DNA of 64,000 bases from Actinophytocola oryzae (GCF_004364325.1 NZ_SOCP01000005.1:372001-436000); one strand, 5' to 3'; positions 51,384-60,018 are shown, counted from the stretch's first letter. Notes: generated from the letters alone by a model not told the origin. Translations and numbers: made by a program.

Positions 51384-53633
51384 CTAGAGACCGCGCTTCA
51401 CGGACTCGAGCAACATTTGCGAGACGTCCCTGACCTGCACGTCCGTGCCCTTGTCCTCGCTCTGGCGCTGCACGAGCCCGTCGGTCACCATGACACGACA
51501 GAAGGGGCAGCCGGTCACGATCTCCTTCGCGTCGGTGCCCAGCGCCTCGTCGACGCGCTCCAGGTTGATGCGCTTGCCGAGGTTCTCCTCCATCCACATC
51601 CGCGCACCACCCGCGCCACAGCACAGCGCGGTGTCGGCGTGGCGGGGCATCTCGGTCAGCGTCGCGCCCGCGGCACCGACCAGCTCACGCGGCGGCTCGT
51701 AGACCTTGTTGTGACGGCCCAGGTAGCAGGGATCGTGGTAGGTGACGGGCGCGCCGCCGTCGGCGGGCTTGACCGGCGTCAGCTTGCCGTCGCGCACCAG
51801 GCGGTTCAGCACCTGCGTGTGGTGCATGACGTCCCAGTGGCCGTTCGTGCCCTCGAAGCTCGGGATCATGCCCTCCAGCTGCGGGTACTCGCGGCCGAGC
51901 GTGTTCATGCAGTGCGGGCAGGTCGTGACGATCTTCCGCCTGGTCGGCTCGCGACCCTCGAACACGCCGTTGAGCAGCTCCGCGGTCTGCTGCGCCATCA
52001 TCTGGAAGAGGAACTCGTTGCCGGAGCGGCGTGCCGGGTCGCCGGTGCACGACTCCTCCTTGCCGAGCACCACGTACTTCACACCGGCGATGTGCAGCAG
52101 CTCGGCCGTGGCGCGGACGGTCTTCTTGGCCTGGTCGTCGAACGCGCCCGCGCAGCCGATCCAGTACAGGTACTCGACGTCGTCGGCCAGCTCGCCGTCG
52201 TAGACCGGGACCTCGAACGGCAGGTCCTTGGCCCAGTCCATGCGCTCGGAGTTGTTCTGGCCCCACGGGTTGCCCTTGTTCTCCAGGTTGCGGAACAGGG
52301 TGCCCAGCTCGGAGGGGAACTCCGACTCGATCATGACCTGGTAGCGGCGCATGTCGACGATGTGGTCGACGTGCTCGATGTCCACCGGGCACTGGTCGAC
52401 GCACGCACCGCAGGTCGTGCAGGACCACAGGACGTCGGGGTCGATGACGCCGCCGACCTCGGCGGTGCCGACGAGCGGGCGGGTCGCCTGGGCGGCACCC
52501 TTGGCAGGCACGCGGCCGAAGCCGGACTCGGGAACGCCGCCGTGCGCCGGGCCCTTGTGCCCGTTCTCGGCCAGCTCCAGGACGTCGACGTCGCTGTGGT
52601 CGGGGATCTCCTGGCCGCCGATCAGGTACGGCGCCTTCGCGAACAGGTGGTCACGCAGGTCCATGATCACGAGCTTCGGCGAGAGCGGCTTGCCGGTGTT
52701 CCACGCGGGGCACAGGCTCTGGCAGCGCCCGCACTCGGTGCACGTGGCGAAGTCGAGCATGCCCTTCCAGGTGAAGTCCTCGATCTTGCCGCGCCCGAAG
52801 ACGTCCTCGTCGCCGGGGTCCTCGAAGTCGATCGGCTTGCCGTGGGACTCCATGGGCAGCAGCGGGCCGAGGCCGTCCGGCAGGCGCTTGGTGGAGACGT
52901 TGATCGGCGCGATGAAGACGTGCAGGTGCTTGGAGTGCAGGATGATGATCGTGAACGAGAGCATCACGCCGATGTGCAGCAGCAGCGCGATCGACTCGAT
53001 CCACTCGTTCGGGGTGTCACCGAGCGGCCGCAGCAGGTCGCCGACGCCGAGCGAGACCCAGGCACCCGAGTCGTACGGGAAGTTGCCGAGGGCCGCGGAC
53101 GCGCCGCGGAACAGGAACATCGTCCAGATGACGTTGAAGATCATGAAGAGGATCAGCCACGCGCCGGACGTGTGCGAGCCGTAGAAGCGGGAGCCCCGTT
53201 CCTTCTTCTCCGGGGCGTTGCGCACCCGGATGATCGCGAAGGCGACGAGGGAGATCACCACCATCACCGCGATGAAGTCCTGCGCGAAGCCGAGCACGGA
53301 CCAGCGGCCGATCCACCAGATGTGGAAGTCGTGGTCGAACAGGGTGCCGTACGCCTCGAGGTAGACGGAGGCGAGGATGACGAAGCCCCAGAACGTGAAC
53401 GCGTGGGCCGCGCCGGGGATGGACCACTTCAGCAGCTTGCGCTGGCCGAAGACCTCCCTGGCCTGTGCCCAGAGGCGCGCCCCGAGGTTGTCGAACCGGT
53501 CGACGGGCTGACCGGACTTGATCAGCTCGTAGAGGAACTTCGCGCGGCGCCCGGCGAACGCGAGGACGCCGACGGTGATCAGCAGTCCGATGATGAGACG
53601 AACGACCACGAGCTCTCCCGCGTCCGGCGACAT
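51384..53633 (-). CDS. Membrane-bound Fe-S oxidoreductase (NarI-like plus HdrD-like)
   Basis: The 749-residue protein has an N-terminal membrane part of about five spans (residues 10-260), a ferredoxin-like domain with two clusters (CTECGRCQSLCPAW and CTTCGACVDQCPVD) and two CCG repeats (YWIGCAGAF to TCPHCMN; YHDPCYLGRHN to LCCGAGG). This is the layout of Rv0338c-type iron-sulfur reductases related to heterodisulfide reductase D and glycolate oxidase GlcF. It may pass electrons between the quinone pool and a soluble donor. Being upstream of korAB on the same strand raises the idea of a ferredoxin-quinone link; this is inference. Confidence 0.88.
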   Translation of the reverse strand: MSPDAGELVVVRLIIGLLITVGVLAFAGRRAKFLYELIKSGQPVDRFDNLGARLWAQAREVFGQRKLLKWSIPGAAHAFTFWGFVILASVYLEAYGTLFDHDFHIWWIGRWSVLGFAQDFIAVMVVISLVAFAIIRVRNAPEKKERGSRFYGSHTSGAWLILFMIFNVIWTMFLFRGASAALGNFPYDSGAWVSLGVGDLLRPLGDTPNEWIESIALLLHIGVMLSFTIIILHSKHLHVFIAPINVSTKRLPDGLGPLLPMESHGKPIDFEDPGDEDVFGRGKIEDFTWKGMLDFATCTECGRCQSLCPAWNTGKPLSPKLVIMDLRDHLFAKAPYLIGGQEIPDHSDVDVLELAENGHKGPAHGGVPESGFGRVPAKGAAQATRPLVGTAEVGGVIDPDVLWSCTTCGACVDQCPVDIEHVDHIVDMRRYQVMIESEFPSELGTLFRNLENKGNPWGQNNSERMDWAKDLPFEVPVYDGELADDVEYLYWIGCAGAFDDQAKKTVRATAELLHIAGVKYVVLGKEESCTGDPARRSGNEFLFQMMAQQTAELLNGVFEGREPTRRKIVTTCPHCMNTLGREYPQLEGMIPSFEGTNGHWDVMHHTQVLNRLVRDGKLTPVKPADGGAPVTYHDPCYLGRHNKVYEPPRELVGAAGATLTEMPRHADTALCCGAGGARMWMEENLGKRINLERVDEALGTDAKEIVTGCPFCRVMVTDGLVQRQSEDKGTDVQVRDVSQMLLESVKRGL

Positions 53634-53696
53634 TGGCTTGCAACGGTGTCAGTCTTGCTTGTTACTCGCCAGTATTTCCGATGGGGTCGCGAGTCG

Positions 53697-53711
53697 CACA
53701 ACAGGGTTGTG
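53697..53711. promoter_or_regulatory. Inverted repeat CACAAC-N3-GTTGTG ahead of the Fe-S oxidoreductase gene
   Basis: Perfect six-base arms lie 64 bp before the start of the membrane Fe-S oxidoreductase, within a 222-bp gene-free stretch. It may be an operator; no regulator is identified. The rest of the stretch (53634-53855) shows no gene. Confidence 0.35.
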
Positions 53712-53855
53712 ACCTTTGCCGCCTACTTGATCGGTCGGGTCGCGCCCGAGGCGCACGTCAAACGGACAAAAAGACCATCGACCGGTCTGCCTAGGCTACG
53801 ACACCGCCTTGACCAGCCGTTCCGCCCGAGGTGCCCGACCCCAGAGGAGGTCCGG

Positions 53856-54311
53856 TCAGCCCTCGTCGAGCCTGAGCACCACGAACTCGGGATCGCCGTC
53901 GCGGTCGGTGTCCACCGACCGGAAGCCGCAGCGCTCGAGGAGCCGCACCGACGCGGTGTTGCCCACGAACAGGTCGGCGTGGAGCGGTCGGACCTGCTCA
54001 CGCCGCAGGAACTGCCGCAGCGCCGCGGTCCCGACGCCGCGACCCCAGAACCGCTGCCCGAACCAGTAGCCGACGAAACGCCGGTCGTCCTGCCACCACG
54101 CGACGATGTTGCCCGCGACCTCCCCGTCGACCGTGACGGTCTGGACGTGCCCGGTGGGGTTGCCGAGCACCTTCGTCCGCCAGTGCGTCAGGAAGCGGTC
54201 CCGGTCGCGGGCGGGAAACCGCGCCCGCCGCACCGCCTCCTCCTCGCGCTGCTGCTCGTAGAACACCTCGAGGTCCGCGTCGTCGACATCGCGCAACAGC
54301 ACCTCGGTCAT
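53856..54311 (-). CDS. GNAT family N-acetyltransferase
   Basis: The 151-residue protein has the acetyl-CoA loop YWFGQRFWGRGVGTAALRQFL (Q/RxxGxG/A) and the terminal region ADLFVGNTASVRLLERCGFRSV, typical of RimJ/RimL-like acetyltransferases. ATG 54311 lies seven bases after GAGGAGG. The substrate is not predictable. It follows the TetR gene on the same strand after 43 bp. Confidence 0.88.
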   Translation of the reverse strand: MTEVLLRDVDDADLEVFYEQQREEEAVRRARFPARDRDRFLTHWRTKVLGNPTGHVQTVTVDGEVAGNIVAWWQDDRRFVGYWFGQRFWGRGVGTAALRQFLRREQVRPLHADLFVGNTASVRLLERCGFRSVDTDRDGDPEFVVLRLDEG

Positions 54312-54354
54312 GCCGGTTCCTCCTCGGGAAGAGTGCGTCCGCCGCCGTGGACGG

Positions 54355-55134
54355 TCAGCCACGTGAGTCGACCAGGGTGGCCACGCCGTCGAGGATGCGG
54401 GCCAGGCCGAACTCGAAGCCGTGCTTCGCGTCGTAGGCGGACTGGTAGGTCTCGCCCGCGACGGCGCCCACCCTGGCGGCCGTCGGGTGCTTCTCCGGGT
54501 CGAAGACCTTCTCCAGCAGCGGGCCGTAGGTGGACCACCACTCGGCGTCGGTCACGCCCGTGTCGGTGACCGACGTGGCGGCCTGCGCCGCGGCGCGGGC
54601 CGAGCCCTGGACGTACACCGAGACCATGTTGACCACCGAGTCCATCTCCAGCTCGGTGAGGCCGATGCCGTCGACGGCTCGCAGGTTGTGGTCGTAGGCG
54701 GCGATGCCGTTCGGGCCCAGCGGCGGCCTCGACATGGCCATGACCTGCAGCATCCACGGGTGCCGCCGGTAGAGGTCCCACTCGGCCCACGCGACCGCCG
54801 TCAGCCTCTCGCGCCAGCCACCCTCGACCACCGGGCGGTCCTCGGGGCCGAGTGCGCGGTCGAACATCACGTCGACCAGCTCGGCCTTCGACGGCACGTA
54901 CGTGTACAGCGACATCGTGCCCACCCCGAGCCGGTCGGCCACGCGTCGCATCGACAGCGCGGCGAGCCCCTCGGCGTCGGCGATCTCGATGCCCGCCCGC
55001 ACGATCCGCTCGACGGTCAGCCCCTGCCTGGGTCCGCGTGACCTCGGCGCGGGGCCGGTGCCCCACAGCAGCTCCATGCTGCGCACGGGGTCGCCCCGCC
55101 CGCCGTAGTGCCTGCTCTCGTCCTTGGCTGCCAT
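54355..55134 (-). CDS. TetR family regulator of the adjacent DrrAB-type exporter
   Basis: The 259-residue protein has a long N-terminal extension, a TetR helix-turn-helix (ERIVRAGIEIADAEGLAALSMRRVADRLGVGTMSLYTYVPSKAEL) and a TetR_C-type C-terminal domain of the kind found in drug-exporter repressors. It is divergent from the exporter genes; two copies of CGTAC-N3-GTACG lie between the starts. Confidence 0.9.
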   Translation of the reverse strand: MAAKDESRHYGGRGDPVRSMELLWGTGPAPRSRGPRQGLTVERIVRAGIEIADAEGLAALSMRRVADRLGVGTMSLYTYVPSKAELVDVMFDRALGPEDRPVVEGGWRERLTAVAWAEWDLYRRHPWMLQVMAMSRPPLGPNGIAAYDHNLRAVDGIGLTELEMDSVVNMVSVYVQGSARAAAQAATSVTDTGVTDAEWWSTYGPLLEKVFDPEKHPTAARVGAVAGETYQSAYDAKHGFEFGLARILDGVATLVDSRG

Positions 55135-55155
55135 CGCCGTAACATCCTAGAATCT

Positions 55156-55196
55156 CCGTACGATGTACGGTAGCGTGCAACTACGTACAACGTACG
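55156..55196. promoter_or_regulatory. Tandem operators CGTAC-N3-GTACG
   Basis: CCGTAC-GAT-GTACGG (55156-55170) and CGTAC-AAC-GTACG (55184-55196) are two copies of the same palindrome with centres 27 bp apart, between the TetR gene and the exporter ATPase gene. They are very likely the TetR binding sites. Confidence 0.8.
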
Positions 55197-55212
55197 ACTA
55201 GGGAGACATCTG

Positions 55213-56160
55213 GTGACCATCGCCGCAGAGGCGCTGCGCAAGCGGTTCGGCGACAAGACCGCGCTCGACGGCGTCGACCTGGCCGTCGCCGAGGGCACCG
55301 TCCACGGGGTGCTCGAGCCCAACGGCGCGGGCAAGACGACGGCCGTGCGCATCCTCACCACGCTGCTGAGACCCGACGCGGGCCACGCCACGGTGGCCGG
55401 CTTCGACGTCAGACGCTCACCCGGCGAGGTCCGGGCGCACATCGGGCTGGTCGGCCAGCACGCCGCCGTCGACGAGGTACTGTCCGCGCGGCAGAACCTC
55501 GAGCTGTTCGGCCGCCTCTACCACCTGTCCGGGTCGAGGGCGCGGGTCAGAGCCGAGGAGCTGCTGACCCGGTTCGGTCTCGCGGACACCGGGAAGAAGC
55601 CGGTCAAGCAGTTCTCGGGCGGCATGCGCCGACGGCTGGACCTGGCGGCGAGCCTGATCCTGCGACCACGGGTCCTGTTCCTCGACGAGCCGACGACCGG
55701 GCTTGACCCGCGCGGCCGCAACGAGGTGTGGGAGGCGGTGCGCTCGCTGGTCCGCGAGGGCACGACAGTGCTGCTGACCACCCAGTACCTCGACGAGGCC
55801 GACCAGCTGGCGAGCGCCGTCTCGGTGATCGACCACGGCCGTGTGATCGCGGAGGGCAGCCCGGCGACGCTGAAGTCCCGCCTCGGCGGTGACCGGCTTG
55901 ATGTGGTGCTCCACGACGTGGCCGAGCTGCCCAGGGCGGCGGAGGTGGTGGCCGCGGTGACCGACGCCGTCGCGGAGACCGACGAGGACGACCGCAGGGT
56001 CAGCGCCCAGGTGAGCGACCCGCTCGCGGCACTCGCGAACGCCGTGCACGCGTTGCGGGCGGCGGGTCTCGCGGTGGAGGACGTGACCCTGCGCCGCCCG
56101 ACACTGGACGAGGTCTTCCTCCACCTGACCGGCGACAGGAAAGAGGGGGTACCGGCATGA
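55213..56160 (+). CDS. ABC exporter ATPase, DrrA family, altered Walker A
   Basis: The 315-residue ATPase has signature FSGGMRRRLDLAASL, Walker B RVLFLDEPTTGLDPR, the switch region and a DrrA-type C-terminal domain (LEDVTLRRPTLDEVFLHLTG). The Walker A reads EPNGAGKTT: the first glycine of the usual GPNGAGKT is a glutamate (codon GAG). The remaining GKT is intact, so activity may persist. It starts at GTG 55213 after GGGAGA. It overlaps the permease gene by four bases. Confidence 0.92.
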   Translation: MTIAAEALRKRFGDKTALDGVDLAVAEGTVHGVLEPNGAGKTTAVRILTTLLRPDAGHATVAGFDVRRSPGEVRAHIGLVGQHAAVDEVLSARQNLELFGRLYHLSGSRARVRAEELLTRFGLADTGKKPVKQFSGGMRRRLDLAASLILRPRVLFLDEPTTGLDPRGRNEVWEAVRSLVREGTTVLLTTQYLDEADQLASAVSVIDHGRVIAEGSPATLKSRLGGDRLDVVLHDVAELPRAAEVVAAVTDAVAETDEDDRRVSAQVSDPLAALANAVHALRAAGLAVEDVTLRRPTLDEVFLHLTGDRKEGVPA

Positions 56161-56942
56161 AATGGGCGTTCGCGGACGGACTGACGATGACCCGGCGTGA
56201 TGTTCTGCACTGGGTTCGGGACCCCGGTCCGGTAATTGTCGGACTTCTTTTTCCCGTTCTGATGGTCGTCATGTTCGGGTATTTGTTCGGCGGGGCGATG
56301 GCCGTGCCGGGCGGCGGTGACGGGTACCGCGAGTTCGTCCTGCCCGGCATGTTCGCCATGACGATGGCGTTCGGCCTCGAGACCACCATGATCGCGGTCA
56401 GCACCGACGCCACCAAGGGGGTGACCGACCGGTTCCGGTCCATGCCCATGGCGCCTTCCGCTGTGGTGACAGGCAGAGCGGGCGCGGACATGCTCAACTC
56501 GGTGCTGGGACTGGCAGTCATCATGGCGGCGGGCCTGCTCGTCGGGTGGCGTGCCCACAATGGACTGTTGCCCGTGCTCGCCGCGGTCGGACTGTTGCTG
56601 TTGCTGAGGTTCGCCCTTCTCTGGCTCGGGATCTACCTCGGGCTCGTCATCAGGGGCCCGGAAAGCGCGATGATCGTGCAGATTCTCGTGTGGCCGGTCA
56701 GCTTTCTCGCCAACACCTTCGTCGCGCCGGACACCATGCCGGGGTGGCTCGGCACCGCCGCGGACTGGAACCCGCTCTCCTCGACCGTCGCCGCCACCCG
56801 GGAGCTTTTCGGGAACCCTTCCTGGGGCGGGGGATCCTGGGCCGCCGAGCACGCGCTCCTCATGGCGGTCGTGTGGCCGGTCGTCATCATCGCGGTCTTC
56901 TTCCCGCTCTCCGTGCGGCGGTTCCAGGGACTGAACCGGTGA
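56157..56942 (+). CDS. ABC-2 type exporter permease, DrrB family
   Basis: The 261-residue protein has six spans and the ABC-2 pattern: TMTRRDVLHWVRDPGPVIVGLLFPVLMVVMFGYLFGGAM, the cytosolic segment TKGVTDRFRSMPMAPSAVVTGR and the late WPVSFLANTFVAPDTMPGWLGTAADWNPLSSTVAATRELF. Together with the ATPase it probably exports a hydrophobic drug or lipid. A hairpin follows immediately. Confidence 0.92.
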   Translation: MKWAFADGLTMTRRDVLHWVRDPGPVIVGLLFPVLMVVMFGYLFGGAMAVPGGGDGYREFVLPGMFAMTMAFGLETTMIAVSTDATKGVTDRFRSMPMAPSAVVTGRAGADMLNSVLGLAVIMAAGLLVGWRAHNGLLPVLAAVGLLLLLRFALLWLGIYLGLVIRGPESAMIVQILVWPVSFLANTFVAPDTMPGWLGTAADWNPLSSTVAATRELFGNPSWGGGSWAAEHALLMAVVWPVVIIAVFFPLSVRRFQGLNR

Positions 56943-56944
56943 CG

Positions 56945-56980
56945 CTCGTCCCGGTGACGCGCGAGCGTCACCGGGACGAG
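56945..56980 (+). terminator. 16-bp perfect hairpin after the exporter operon
   Basis: CTCGTCCCGGTGACGC and GCGTCACCGGGACGAG pair perfectly around a GCGA loop, starting three bases after the permease stop. There is no T tract. Confidence 0.8.
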
Positions 56981-57438
56981 AACCGCCGTTACCACATGAA
57001 CCGGTCGCCGACTCGCCACGTCCCCTGTTGTGTCACCCGCTACCCGGACGGCTACGCGAACGAGAAAACTCTACGGAGAGTGACGTTACAGCGATGTCAG
57101 CCAGTGTGATCGATATGTGAACCGCCCACCCGCGGTAACCGAACGGCCCCGGAACGTGCACAACGTCGATATCCGTGAAAGCTGGGAAAAACCTGAGAGC
57201 CTAAATCAATAAAGTATGGTCTACCTGCTCGAAAACGTTTACGATCAACTGGGAAATCCACTCGGTCAGACCAGGCCGGGGGTGGTGTGAACCACGAGGC
57301 GGGTGTCAGGATGCCCGGCGCCGGGACCGTATCCCGGCCCGACCGCGACTAGCCGGTGTTGGTTACCGAGCGAACACGGTCAACAATAAAGCTGCGGGTA
57401 GGCCCCCGACTACCGGCACGCAGGCAGAAAGGCTCCAC
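56981..57438. other. Long gene-free leader before the 72-residue gene
   Basis: This stretch has no supported gene. An AT-rich block at about 57185-57260 stands out and could hold a promoter. Downstream it contains the palindrome CCCGGCGCCGGG (about 57315-57326) and a GGTAG...CTACC stem close to the start of the next gene, so the transcript leader could be structured. No known riboswitch consensus was recognised. Confidence 0.4.
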
Positions 57439-57657
57439 ATGACCTGGGCACGACACGCCAGTCCGACCCTTGAGCAAGGCCGCTTCGCGGAAGCACGGGC
57501 TAGCGAGAAGATGCACTACGCGGTACAGAACCGGAAGGCCGCGCGCACGGTCGCGTGCCACGCCTCCGACGCGCAGGACTGCGCGAGCCTCCTCGCGATG
57601 CTGGGCCTCGACCAGCTCGACGAGAACGGCGCGATCAGGGTGCCGACGGCGGAGTAA
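57439..57657 (+). CDS. Small conserved-looking protein, unknown function
   Basis: The 72-residue product starts at ATG 57439 after AGAAAGG. It is hydrophilic and helical (EQGRFAEARASEKMHYAVQNRKAARTVACHASDAQDCASLLAMLGLDQLDENG), with two cysteines and an amphipathic DAQDCASLLAMLGL helix that resembles small actinobacterial proteins known to me only as hypothetical. The end overlaps the convergent MBL gene by 23 bases. No function is offered. Confidence 0.65.
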   Translation: MTWARHASPTLEQGRFAEARASEKMHYAVQNRKAARTVACHASDAQDCASLLAMLGLDQLDENGAIRVPTAE

Positions 57658-58681
57658 CCGCGTACTCGGCCACTCCGTCGACCATGGTCGAGCTGAGTTC
57701 ACCACGAAGTACCAGTACATCCAGATGCGCCGCGGTTTCCCCGGCCGCGAGTGTCTGGTTGAACAGGTCGAGTTCGTCGTAGCGCCGGCGCCGACGAGTC
57801 CACCCCAGCCGGCCGGCTGCTTCGAAGGCCGTACCCGCCCCGTCCCGAACGGCGGCGAGGGTCTCGGCGAGGCGTTCCTCGTGATGGGCCAGTAGCTCGT
57901 CGACCCGCGCGTGCGTGCTGGGCGCGACCGGCCCGTGGGCGGGCAGCAGCCGCAGGTCCGGATAGGACCGCACGAGGCGCAGGCTCTCGAGGTAGTCGGC
58001 GAGCGGCAGCTTGGCAGGCTCCGGCTGGAACCCGATCGACGGCGTGATGTGCGGCAGCACGTGGTCACCCGCGAACAGGGTTCGAGCCTGCTCGTCGACG
58101 AAGACGACGTGGCCCTGCGTGTGGCCGGGCGTCGGCAGCACGGTGAGCGTGCGGTCGCCGAACTCGATGGTCGTGATGCCGTCGAGCCACTCGTCCGGCT
58201 CCTCGTAGTGGTCGATGACCCCGCGCTCGCCTACGGACTCGATCCACTGCTTCACCAGCGGCTCCGCGCCCCAGCGAACCATCTGACGTGCCTGACCGTC
58301 GGGTGGCCTGCGAGTCATGGCACGCTCCAGCGACGGCTGCTCGCCGATGCCGAGCGCGACCTTGGTGCCGTAGACCCGGCGCAGCTGGATGGCGAGCGTG
58401 TAGTGGTCGCGGTGGATGTGGGTGACAAGGAAGCGCTGGATGTCACCGAACTCGAACCCGATCGCGCCGAGCGCCCGCTCCAACTGCTTCTCGGCGACGT
58501 CGAGCGCCCAGCCAGAGTCGATCATGACCAGGCCGCCGCCGGTCTCCACGGCATAGACGTTGACCGCACGCAGGCCGTCCATCGGCAGGGGCAGCGGGAT
58601 CCGGTGCACTCCGGGGGCGACCTCGAACGCACCCGGCTCCAACCACGCGTGCCGGTCGTCCTGTTCGTCGGCCATGGCCAC
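57635..58681 (-). CDS. MBL-fold metallo-hydrolase, glyoxalase II-like
   Basis: The 348-residue protein has THIHRDHY (HxHxDH), LPTPGHTQGHVVFVDEQARTLFAGDHVLPH (second histidine and bridging aspartate) and LPAHGPVA (last histidine), a full binuclear zinc site. A C-terminal helical region (ERLAETLAAVRDGAGTAFEAAGRLGW) resembles the winged-helix tail of LACTB2/RNase-like MBL proteins. The start may be ATG 58681 or the ATG six bases later. The substrate is unknown. Confidence 0.88.
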   Translation of the reverse strand: MAMADEQDDRHAWLEPGAFEVAPGVHRIPLPLPMDGLRAVNVYAVETGGGLVMIDSGWALDVAEKQLERALGAIGFEFGDIQRFLVTHIHRDHYTLAIQLRRVYGTKVALGIGEQPSLERAMTRRPPDGQARQMVRWGAEPLVKQWIESVGERGVIDHYEEPDEWLDGITTIEFGDRTLTVLPTPGHTQGHVVFVDEQARTLFAGDHVLPHITPSIGFQPEPAKLPLADYLESLRLVRSYPDLRLLPAHGPVAPSTHARVDELLAHHEERLAETLAAVRDGAGTAFEAAGRLGWTRRRRRYDELDLFNQTLAAGETAAHLDVLVLRGELSSTMVDGVAEYAVTPPSAP

Positions 58682-59028
58682 CTCCTCGTCAGCAACCCGA
58701 ACTTAGCAAATCTTGATTCACTTACGGGTGTGAGCTAGCCAATGCCACAGACAGCACCGGCACAACGCTCCTGAGCACCAGGCAAGAGGCAAAGCCACCA
58801 AGAGCGCCCCCGCCCCGAGAGATCAGACGCCCACAACCACACAACGCCGAGAATGAGCCGCCGACTCACCAACAAGCGGCGCAAACCACTCTCACCGCAC
58901 CGCCAGCGCCAGGCCCGACCAGACAGCGAAGGCACCGAACCGAACGACCGACCCGACCCAACGGGGAAGCGACGGCTCCGGTGAAGCCCCCGCTACGAAA
59001 GCGAAGAGACAGTGCAACCACGCAAGGC
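58682..59028. other. Non-coding stretch before the tandem repeat array
   Basis: No gene is supported. Composition differs from the neighbourhood: it is rich in A and C on the plus strand with few T, so reading frames on either strand are low-complexity. The last bases lead directly into the first repeat unit. Confidence 0.5.
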
Positions 59029-59728
59029 GTGAGCGGGCCGCCGGCGTCTGGACTGACGAGCACGGAAGTCCCTGCGCGAGCGAAGCGAGCCCAGGGACTT
59101 CCGCGCGCAGGAGGGAAGACGCCGGGTAAAGGCCCGCTCACCCGCGAGCGGAGCGAGCCAATGTCTCCGTGAGCGGGCCGCCGGCGTCTGGACTGACGAG
59201 CACGGAAGTCCCTGCGCGAGCGAAGCGAGCCCAGGGACTTCCGCGCGCAGGAGGGAAGACGCCGGGTAAAGGCCCGCTCACCCGCGAGCGGAGCGAGCCA
59301 ATGTCTCCGTGAGCGGGCCGCCGGTGTCTGGACTGACGAGCACGGAAGTCTCTGCGCGAGCGAAGCGAGCCCAGGGACTTGCGCGCGCAGGAGGGAAGAC
59401 GCCGGACAAAGGCCCGCTCACCCGCGAGCGGAGCGAGCCAATGTCTCCGTGAGCGGGCCGCCGGTGTCTGGACTGACGAGCACGGAAGTCCCTGCGCGAG
59501 CGAAGCGAGCCCAGGGACTTGCGCGCGCAGGAGGGAAGACGCCGGACAAAGGCCCGCTCACCCGCGAGCGGAGCGAGCCAATGTCACCGTGAGCGGGCCG
59601 CCGGCGTCTGGACTGACGAGCACGGAAGTCCCTGCGCGAGCGAAGCGAGCCCAGGGACTTCCGCGCGCAGGAGGGAAGACGCCGGGAGAAGGCCCGCTCA
59701 CCGCCGAGCGGAGCGAGGCCATGCACAC
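59029..59728. repeat. Five tandem 140-bp units, each a three-stage nested hairpin
   Basis: Units start at 59029, 59169, 59309, 59449 and 59589. In each unit bases 1-11 pair with 103-113, 13-20 with 90-97 and 38-46 with 64-72; the two unpaired 17-base sides (21-37 and 73-89) are of equal length. A 27-base linker follows. Units 1 and 2 are identical; units 3 and 4 share a variant; unit 5 has the first form with an altered linker. Open frames across the array on both strands only mirror the repeat. A partial copy of the linker continues to about 59760. Confidence 0.95.
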
Positions 59729-59772
59729 AGCCCGCTCACCAGCGAGCGGAGCGAGCCAATTAGACACAGCAA

Positions 59773-59961
59773 TTAGACCCGATCGAACGGGCGTACGTCC
59801 CGGTAGGCCTCGGTCAGGGGGTTGATGCCGGGCCGTGGGTGGATCACCACCACGCCGAGCAGGCCGAGCAGTCCCACCAGCGCGACCATCAGCAGCTGAT
59901 AGGCGAGACCCACCACGAAAGCGAGTCCTGAAACGAGACCGAGGATCCAGCGGGTAGCCAT
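59773..59961 (-). CDS. Small two-span membrane protein
   Basis: The 62-residue protein begins MATRWILGLVSGLAFVVGLAYQLLMVALVGLLGLLGVVVI, giving two close membrane spans, and ends in a polar tail (HPRPGINPLTEAYRDVRPFDRV). GGGGGAG precedes the ATG at 59961; a GTG at 59964 is an alternative. Function is unknown. It lies between the repeat array and the siderophore genes, 57 bp after the ABC ATPase gene on the same strand. Confidence 0.7.
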   Translation of the reverse strand: MATRWILGLVSGLAFVVGLAYQLLMVALVGLLGLLGVVVIHPRPGINPLTEAYRDVRPFDRV

Positions 59962-60018
59962 CACTCCCCCAACAAAAAGTGCACGACAATTTGTTTTTCG
60001 TGGGGACCGGCTTGAATG

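Noticed and set aside
51171..54569. Plus-strand open frame of 1132 codons over the Fe-S oxidoreductase and GNAT genes
   Set aside because: It is antisense to genes with intact cysteine clusters and ribosome sites and has no recognisable domain.
56981..57438. c-di-AMP (ydaO-type) or other known riboswitch before the 72-residue gene
   Set aside because: I could not match the conserved core of any riboswitch class I know, and the downstream gene is not a typical target.
59029..59728. CRISPR array
   Set aside because: The units are 140 bp, contiguous and nearly identical throughout, with no unique spacers and no cas genes in the window.
59379..59825. Open frames on both strands across the tandem repeat array
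   Set aside because: They simply translate the 140-bp repeat (140 is not a multiple of three, so the frame shifts every unit) and lack ribosome sites.
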